A stretch of DNA of 44,062 bases from contig WRPG01000044.1 in NCBI GenBank assembly GCA_009773355.1, positions 1 to 44,062 of the forward strand, in the 5' to 3' direction. Positions 40,158 to 44,062 of this stretch are shown here, one piece after another. The stretch is from Limisphaerales bacterium. Its GTDB lineage: Bacteria > Verrucomicrobiota > Verrucomicrobiia > Limisphaerales > SXTU01. Positions within the stretch are counted from its first letter, which is position 1, and each line of letters begins with the position of its first letter. The notes beneath the pieces are model-generated. The model was given only the letters and a program-made list of their open reading frames with translations. It was not told where the DNA came from and did not search any database. The position numbers and the translations under genes are program-made.

Positions 40158-41835
40158 ACCTCTTCGCCCCTTCCTTCGCGCGGGCGATGGCGAAGTCCAC
40201 CAGCGGCTGCGAGCGGAAGAAGCCCTCGAAGAAGTTGTGGCCCTGGCCTTCGAGGATGATGAGCTTCACGAGGTCGCCCGCGCCTTCGGCCTGATAGCGG
40301 CGGACGAGTTCGGCGGAGTTCTCCTTGAGCGGCACGACCTTGTCCACGTCGCCGTGGATGAGCGCGACAGGCACCTTGGCCTTCGCCAGCACGGCGATGC
40401 GCTCGATGGGGTTGAACTCCGCCGCGCGCGCCCCGAGTTGCTCCGGCGTCAGCTCGTAAGCTCCTGCCGCGCGGGCGAGGCCGGGATAGGTGCGGAAGTC
40501 ATAGACCGGGTAGATGCCGATGAGGCCCGCGACGCGCGACGGGTTCGCGATGGCCCAACTGCTCGTCCACAAGCCGCCCCGGCTGCGCCCGAAGAGACAC
40601 GGCTTCGCGCCGAAGCCGCGCTTCTCGGTCAGCTCGCGATAGAGCGCGTCGAACGCCGCGTGGCTCTTCGGGCTGCCGAAAGCCTCGCCCACGTCCACGC
40701 CCGCGACCGCGATGCCGGCGGCGGTGAACTGTTCGTGCATCCAGCGTTCGGCCTGGTCGGGATACGGCGCGAGCGTGGGCGCGTAGAAAATCCACGGCTG
40801 CGGTGACGTGCGTTTCTCCGGCGGCGGCAGGTAGAGGAACGCGGGCCGGCCCGCCACGGTGAAGTTCTCCGTGTGCGGGAGCGTGAGTCGGCCAACCGGC
40901 GCGGCAGCCTTGGCCTTCACGGGCGGAGCGGACTTCGCATCCGCCGGAAGTTGCGCGGCGAGATAGCGCGTGGCGTTCTCGATCACCCGCAAGTTCTCCG
41001 CCTGCTTGAAGACCGGATGCGTCTCGTGACCGGGCCGGTAGTAAAACACGCCGCCCTTGCCCACTTTCCACAGCGAGCCGCTGCGGAACCACTCGCCCTT
41101 GTCCCAGCGTTCCTCGAAGACCACCGCGTCCGGCGCAGGCACATGGAACGGCTCGGCATACATCTCGGTGGCCGGGATGTCCCACGCGGCGGGCAGGCCC
41201 TTCGCGATGGGATGCGCGGGCAGCAGGGTCTTCACATGGCTGGGCGCGCCGTCGTTGCGCCACGCGGGGAAGATGCAGCCGGGCGGAGTGAGCCGCCACA
41301 CGCCGTCTACTTTCTCCAAGTAGGGCGTCAGCCGCGCGTCGGGCTTCACCATCGCGCGCTTGAGCTGGGCGGAGAAATCAAACTTGGCCGTCTGCAACTC
41401 AGCAGCGGGCACGAGCTTCTGCGCGTCGGTCTTCGCGCGCTCGTGCATGAGCCGCATGAACGGCTGCGCGAAGTGCGCCGAGTGCAGGCCGATGTAAGCG
41501 AGCTTCCCGTCGAGCACGCGTTGCACGAGCGCCTCCACGCGTGGTGTCTCGACGAGCGCGTGCTTCTGGTGGCCCCACCAGATGATGACCTGCGCGGCGC
41601 TCAACTCAGCATCCGAGAGGCCCTGGTTCGGCGAAGCGAGGTTGACGGAAGTGACCTTGAAGCCCGGCTGCTTCGCGAGGTGCGCGGCGATGGCGTCTCC
41701 GAGGAAGCCGCCGTCGTAAGCCTGCTTCTGCGTCGTCTGCTGCTCGTCCCACACGAGCACGCGGATGGGGGCGGCGGCGGAAGAATTGCCGCAAAGAACG
41801 CAGAGGAGCGCAAAGACGGAAAGCAGGCGTTGCAT
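40156..41835 (-). CDS. ThuA-like domain fused to an alpha/beta hydrolase
   Basis: A 559-aa exported protein; the start at 41835 (MQRLLSVFALLCVLCGNSSA) gives a signal peptide, whereas the open frame to 41991 does not. Residues 22-290 are a ThuA-type GATase-like fold (AAPIRVLVWDE, SAAQVIIWWGHQKHALV, KLAYIGLHSAHFAQPFMRLM, GGVFYYRPGHETHPVFKQ). ThuA-type proteins are linked to sugar use. Residues about 325-559 are an alpha/beta hydrolase with nucleophile S418 (LFGRSRGGL), D498 (HGDVDKVVPL) and H533 (GQGHNFFEGF). A fusion of the two in one exported chain suggests a sugar or polysaccharide ester as substrate (inference). It lies upstream of the sulfatase set. Confidence 0.87.
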   Translation of the reverse strand: MQRLLSVFALLCVLCGNSSAAAPIRVLVWDEQQTTQKQAYDGGFLGDAIAAHLAKQPGFKVTSVNLASPNQGLSDAELSAAQVIIWWGHQKHALVETPRVEALVQRVLDGKLAYIGLHSAHFAQPFMRLMHERAKTDAQKLVPAAELQTAKFDFSAQLKRAMVKPDARLTPYLEKVDGVWRLTPPGCIFPAWRNDGAPSHVKTLLPAHPIAKGLPAAWDIPATEMYAEPFHVPAPDAVVFEERWDKGEWFRSGSLWKVGKGGVFYYRPGHETHPVFKQAENLRVIENATRYLAAQLPADAKSAPPVKAKAAAPVGRLTLPHTENFTVAGRPAFLYLPPPEKRTSPQPWIFYAPTLAPYPDQAERWMHEQFTAAGIAVAGVDVGEAFGSPKSHAAFDALYRELTEKRGFGAKPCLFGRSRGGLWTSSWAIANPSRVAGLIGIYPVYDFRTYPGLARAAGAYELTPEQLGARAAEFNPIERIAVLAKAKVPVALIHGDVDKVVPLKENSAELVRRYQAEGAGDLVKLIILEGQGHNFFEGFFRSQPLVDFAIARAKEGAKR

Positions 41836-41897
41836 GATGCGATGCTGCTGACGGCGCGGCGGACTGGCGAGGGGAATTTGTGGTCGTGCCAGCGGAG

Positions 41898-42335
41898 TCA
41901 ACTCGTCATCTCTTTCAAAATCCTGTCCGCCTGCTCGATGCAATGCTTGTCGCCGAGTCGAACGGCATCGGCGCGGCCTTCGGCCAGGCACGCCTCAGCT
42001 TGCTCTGTCTGGCCCAGCCAGTTCAGCCGTTCGGCCATGCAAAGGAGGATGCTGTGCGTTTGGTCGGGCAGCCGTCTGGCCTCGTCGAGCGCGCGGCGGT
42101 AGTAAACGAGCGCGGCTGCGGCGTCGTGCGTGAAATCGCCAACCGACTCCGTGAAGGATGGATGCCAGTGACCGGCGGCAACCTGCTCCTCGTAGAAGCT
42201 CACCAGGTTCTGGTAGGCGACTGCGCCGAGCACTTCGTCATCCATCGCCGAGGCGTTGCAAATCTCAGCTCCAAGGTGCTGTAGCCGGGGATTGATTACC
42301 TCCGCGTAGTGCTGGTGGCGCTGGTCGGGAGTCAT
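41898..42335 (-). CDS. Small TPR-like protein of unknown function
   Basis: 145 aa, soluble and helical, no signal peptide. The second half looks like degenerate tetratricopeptide repeats (AAAALVYYRRALDEARRLPDQTHSILLCMAERLNWLGQTEQAEACLAEGRADAVRLGD). The N-terminal half has an unusual His/Trp patch (AAGHWHPSFTESVGDFTHD). I recognise no family. The start at 42335 is the first ATG of the frame. It lies between the second sulfatase gene and the ThuA-hydrolase gene, all on the minus strand, but no functional link is evident. Confidence 0.7.
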   Translation of the reverse strand: MTPDQRHQHYAEVINPRLQHLGAEICNASAMDDEVLGAVAYQNLVSFYEEQVAAGHWHPSFTESVGDFTHDAAAALVYYRRALDEARRLPDQTHSILLCMAERLNWLGQTEQAEACLAEGRADAVRLGDKHCIEQADRILKEMTS

Positions 42336-42366
42336 GGCGGCTGATTGCGGTTGCTGGTGGACGGAC

Positions 42367-42383
42367 GGCGGCTGGAAGCCGCC
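42367..42383. terminator. GC-rich hairpin after the second sulfatase gene
   Basis: GGCGGCT-GGA-AGCCGCC forms a perfect 7-bp stem in the 57-bp gap between the sulfatase stop (42393, minus strand) and the small TPR-like gene. No T-run follows. It may end or weaken transcription, or be a repeat of the REP class. Confidence 0.45.
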
Positions 42384-42392
42384 GGCACGGCG

Positions 42393-43844
42393 CTACTTGT
42401 CCTTCGCCTTCGCCTTCGCCTTCGCCTTCGCCTTCTTCTTCCCTTCACCGCCGCCGGTGCTGGGCCGCTCGGCGATGTTGTCCTTGGGCAGCAGGCTGGC
42501 GAGCGCCGCTTTTTGTGAGTCGTAGGCGGAGTCCTTCGCGAGGTTGGTCCACTCGTAGGGATCCTTGTTGTGGTCGTAAAATTCCTCGCCGCCGTCGGCG
42601 TAGTGGATGTAGCGGAACTGCTCGGTGCGGACGCCGTGGTTGTTCAGGTGGAACGTGGTGATGCCGGGCAGGTCCCACTTCGCCGCCGGGTTCGCGAGCA
42701 GCGGGCGCAGGCTCGGACCCTTCGCGTGCGCGGGCGTGGGCAGGCCAGCGAGGTCGCAGAGCGTGGGGAAGATGCTCATGAAATCCACGGTGCGCTCGCT
42801 GCGGCCGCCGGGCTTCGTAACGCCGGGCGCGACCCAGATGAACGGCGCGCGCGTGGCTTCCTCCCACAGCGCGAACTTGCGCCAGTGCTGCTTCTCGCCG
42901 AGGTGCCAGCCGTGGTCGCCCCAGAAGCAGATGATGGTGTTGTCGCGATGGGCGGACTTCTCCAAGCCATCGAGGAGCCGGCCAAGTTGCGCGTCCATGA
43001 ACGCGATGCTCGCGAGGTAGGCTTGCACGGCTTCCTTCCAGCGGCCGGACGCGAGGATGGCCGCGTGGTCGCCGTCGGGCTTGGCCATCTTGATGCCGGC
43101 GGAGGGCACGTCGTTGAGGTCGTCCACGCGATGCGGCGGGAGCTGGATGGTGTCGAGCGGGAACTGGTCGAAGTATTTCTTCGGCACGCTGAAGGGCATG
43201 TGCGGCTTCACGAAACCAATTGCGAGGAAGAAGGGCTTGTCGTGCGGTTTGCCGAGCTGCTGGATGCCGTAGCTGGCGACCTTGAAGTCCGGCATGTCCT
43301 CATCGGGGTTCGCCAGCGGGCCGAACTTGATGCCGGCCACGCCGTCGTCCTTCGCGCTGGGATGCAGCTTCAACCCGCCGCCGCCCCCGCCGCCGCCCGT
43401 GAAGTAGTCCGTCCACTCGCCGTCGCGATGGTCGCTGGAGTGGTAAATCTTCCCCGCGCCGAAGACATGGTAGCCGCCCTTGAGGAACTGCGTGGTGAGC
43501 GTCTGCTCCTTCGGGATGGCGGTTTTCCAATCCTGGCCGTTGTCATAGACGCCGGTCTCGCCGGGGCGGCGGCCCGACATGAGCGCGGCGCGCGAGGGGT
43601 TGCAGACCGGCGCGGCGCAATAGGCGCGGGTGAAGGTCACGCCCAGCTTCGCGAGCCGGTCAATGTTCGGCGTCTTGGTTTGCGGGTTGCGCCCGAGATG
43701 GCCGACCCAGTGGTTCAGGTCATCCACGGCGATGAAGAGGACGTTGGGCCGCTTCGCTTCGGCGGCGCGGAGGCCGGGCGCGAGGGCGAGCAGGCTGGTG
43801 AGCAGCAGTGGGAGCAGGCGGGTCGGGGTCATAGGTGGACGCAT
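42393..43844 (-). CDS. Secreted iduronate-2-sulfatase-like sulfatase with Lys-Ala tail
   Basis: 483 aa from ATG 43844 (ATG 43832 is equally possible), with a signal peptide ending near AEAKRP. The formylglycine site is C81 in VCNPSRAALMSG (C-x-P-S-R), and the metal site starts at FIAVDDLN. The stretch NGQDWKTAIPKEQTLTTQFLKGGYHVFGAGKIYH is typical of iduronate-2-sulfatase-like enzymes, which cleave sulfate from uronates of sulfated glycans. It ends in an unusual tail KKKAKAKAKAKAKDK made by a DNA hexamer repeat. A Gly-rich insert (TGGGGGGGGLK) occurs near residue 150. It is downstream of no other gene in the window and may begin its own operon. Confidence 0.92.
   Translation of the reverse strand: MRPPMTPTRLLPLLLTSLLALAPGLRAAEAKRPNVLFIAVDDLNHWVGHLGRNPQTKTPNIDRLAKLGVTFTRAYCAAPVCNPSRAALMSGRRPGETGVYDNGQDWKTAIPKEQTLTTQFLKGGYHVFGAGKIYHSSDHRDGEWTDYFTGGGGGGGGLKLHPSAKDDGVAGIKFGPLANPDEDMPDFKVASYGIQQLGKPHDKPFFLAIGFVKPHMPFSVPKKYFDQFPLDTIQLPPHRVDDLNDVPSAGIKMAKPDGDHAAILASGRWKEAVQAYLASIAFMDAQLGRLLDGLEKSAHRDNTIICFWGDHGWHLGEKQHWRKFALWEEATRAPFIWVAPGVTKPGGRSERTVDFMSIFPTLCDLAGLPTPAHAKGPSLRPLLANPAAKWDLPGITTFHLNNHGVRTEQFRYIHYADGGEEFYDHNKDPYEWTNLAKDSAYDSQKAALASLLPKDNIAERPSTGGGEGKKKAKAKAKAKAKDK
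42402..42431. repeat. CTTCGC hexamer microsatellite coding for an (Ala-Lys)n tail
   Basis: Five perfect CTTCGC units (30 bp), followed by a CTTCTT variant, lie at the 3' end of the minus-strand sulfatase gene. Read on the minus strand each unit encodes Ala-Lys. Being a multiple of three, it can change length without frameshift, so tail length may vary between strains. Confidence 0.85.
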
Positions 43845-43973
43845 GGTGCGGAGAGAAGGACGCGCGGGGAAGGCGTTTGGTTAGGGAAGCGCCCAAAAAA
43901 GGTTTGAACCGCGAATGCCTGCGGATGAACGCCAATGAAAGCAAGGCATCAGGCCGGGGAATTCGTGTCGCGT

Positions 43974-44034
43974 TGCGAGCAAAGGTGAACAGTGTGCGAG
44001 CAAACCCGGACAAGCGTGCGAGCAAAGGCGAACA
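43974..44034. repeat. Three 18-bp direct repeats, candidate IS21-like terminal repeats
   Basis: Three copies start at 43974, 43995 and 44017 (spacing 21 and 22 bp), each TGCGAGCAAA followed by GGTGAACA, CCCGGACA or GGCGAACA. Just before them, TGTCG at 43966 could be an element tip. A hairpin CCCGC-CCTA-GCGGG (44037-44050) follows. IS21-family elements carry several internal repeats at their ends, and this spacing fits. The element body, if any, lies beyond the right edge. Confidence 0.45.
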
Positions 44035-44062
44035 CTCCCGCCCTAGCGGGCCTGGAGGAGGC

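Noticed and set aside
38588-43844. A complete polysaccharide utilisation locus
   Set aside because: Two sulfatases and a hydrolase fusion are present, but there is no SusC/SusD-like pair, glycoside hydrolase or sugar transporter.

Overview
The window is about 44 kb of GC-rich bacterial chromosome. The gene content points to Verrucomicrobiota, most likely a soil relative of Pedosphaera/Limisphaerales, though Planctomycetota cannot be excluded from sequence alone. The pointers are planctomycete-type cytochrome c proteins with DUF1549/DUF1553 and DUF1587/1592/1588/1585, two secreted sulfatases, a ThuA-like fusion, PA14 and PepSY proteins, an ECF sigma/anti-sigma pair, and many short palindromic and heptamer-type repeats. 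Start codons mostly lack a clear Shine-Dalgarno sequence, and several gene pairs overlap by 4 nt (ATGA/GTGA).

Layout. 1-6.5 kb: the tail of a proline-rich protein, then a minus-strand set (DUF1592-type cytochrome, DUF1549/DUF1553 cytochrome, small membrane protein) interrupted by a 92-bp palindrome. 6.8-13 kb: a plus-strand run of an ICMT-like methyltransferase, a ketosynthase whose catalytic Cys is Ser, a 7TM sensor kinase and a REC-GAF-PAS kinase, with the first three translationally coupled. 13.2-16.5 kb: lysS, a Panacea-domain gene with a short unknown partner (candidate toxin-antitoxin pair), and a secreted GATase-like protein. 16.5-19.6 kb: a membrane protein and L-lactate permease on the minus strand, divergent from a minimal AraC-type regulator, with a TGTCGGTCAT palindrome between them. 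19.7-28.1 kb: a tight four-gene cassette of two lipoproteins (one of 1265 aa with a long Ala-rich coiled coil), a multi-pass membrane patatin phospholipase and an EEP-superfamily hydrolase. This is the best candidate for an undescribed system. 28.2-31 kb: a TPR protein, an ankyrin protein and a double-PA14 protein. 31-33.5 kb: an ECF sigma, zinc anti-sigma and secreted-protein operon. 33.6-37.1 kb: two conserved unknowns, a polysaccharide-lyase-like secreted protein and argG. 37.2-43.8 kb: two PepSY membrane paralogues, a sulfatase, a ThuA-hydrolase fusion, a small helical protein and a second sulfatase, all on the minus strand. The last 100 bp carry three tandem 18-bp repeats resembling an insertion-sequence end.

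Two layers of non-coding structure run through the window. One is a family of bipartite palindromes, each arm being its own hairpin, present between genes and also in-frame inside a kinase gene; a perfect 25-bp inverted repeat sits in-frame inside the lactate permease gene. The other is heptanucleotide tandem arrays of three unrelated sequences, two of them inside one coding sequence. No tRNA, rRNA, CRISPR array or complete mobile element was found, and no intergenic gap exceeds 300 bases.
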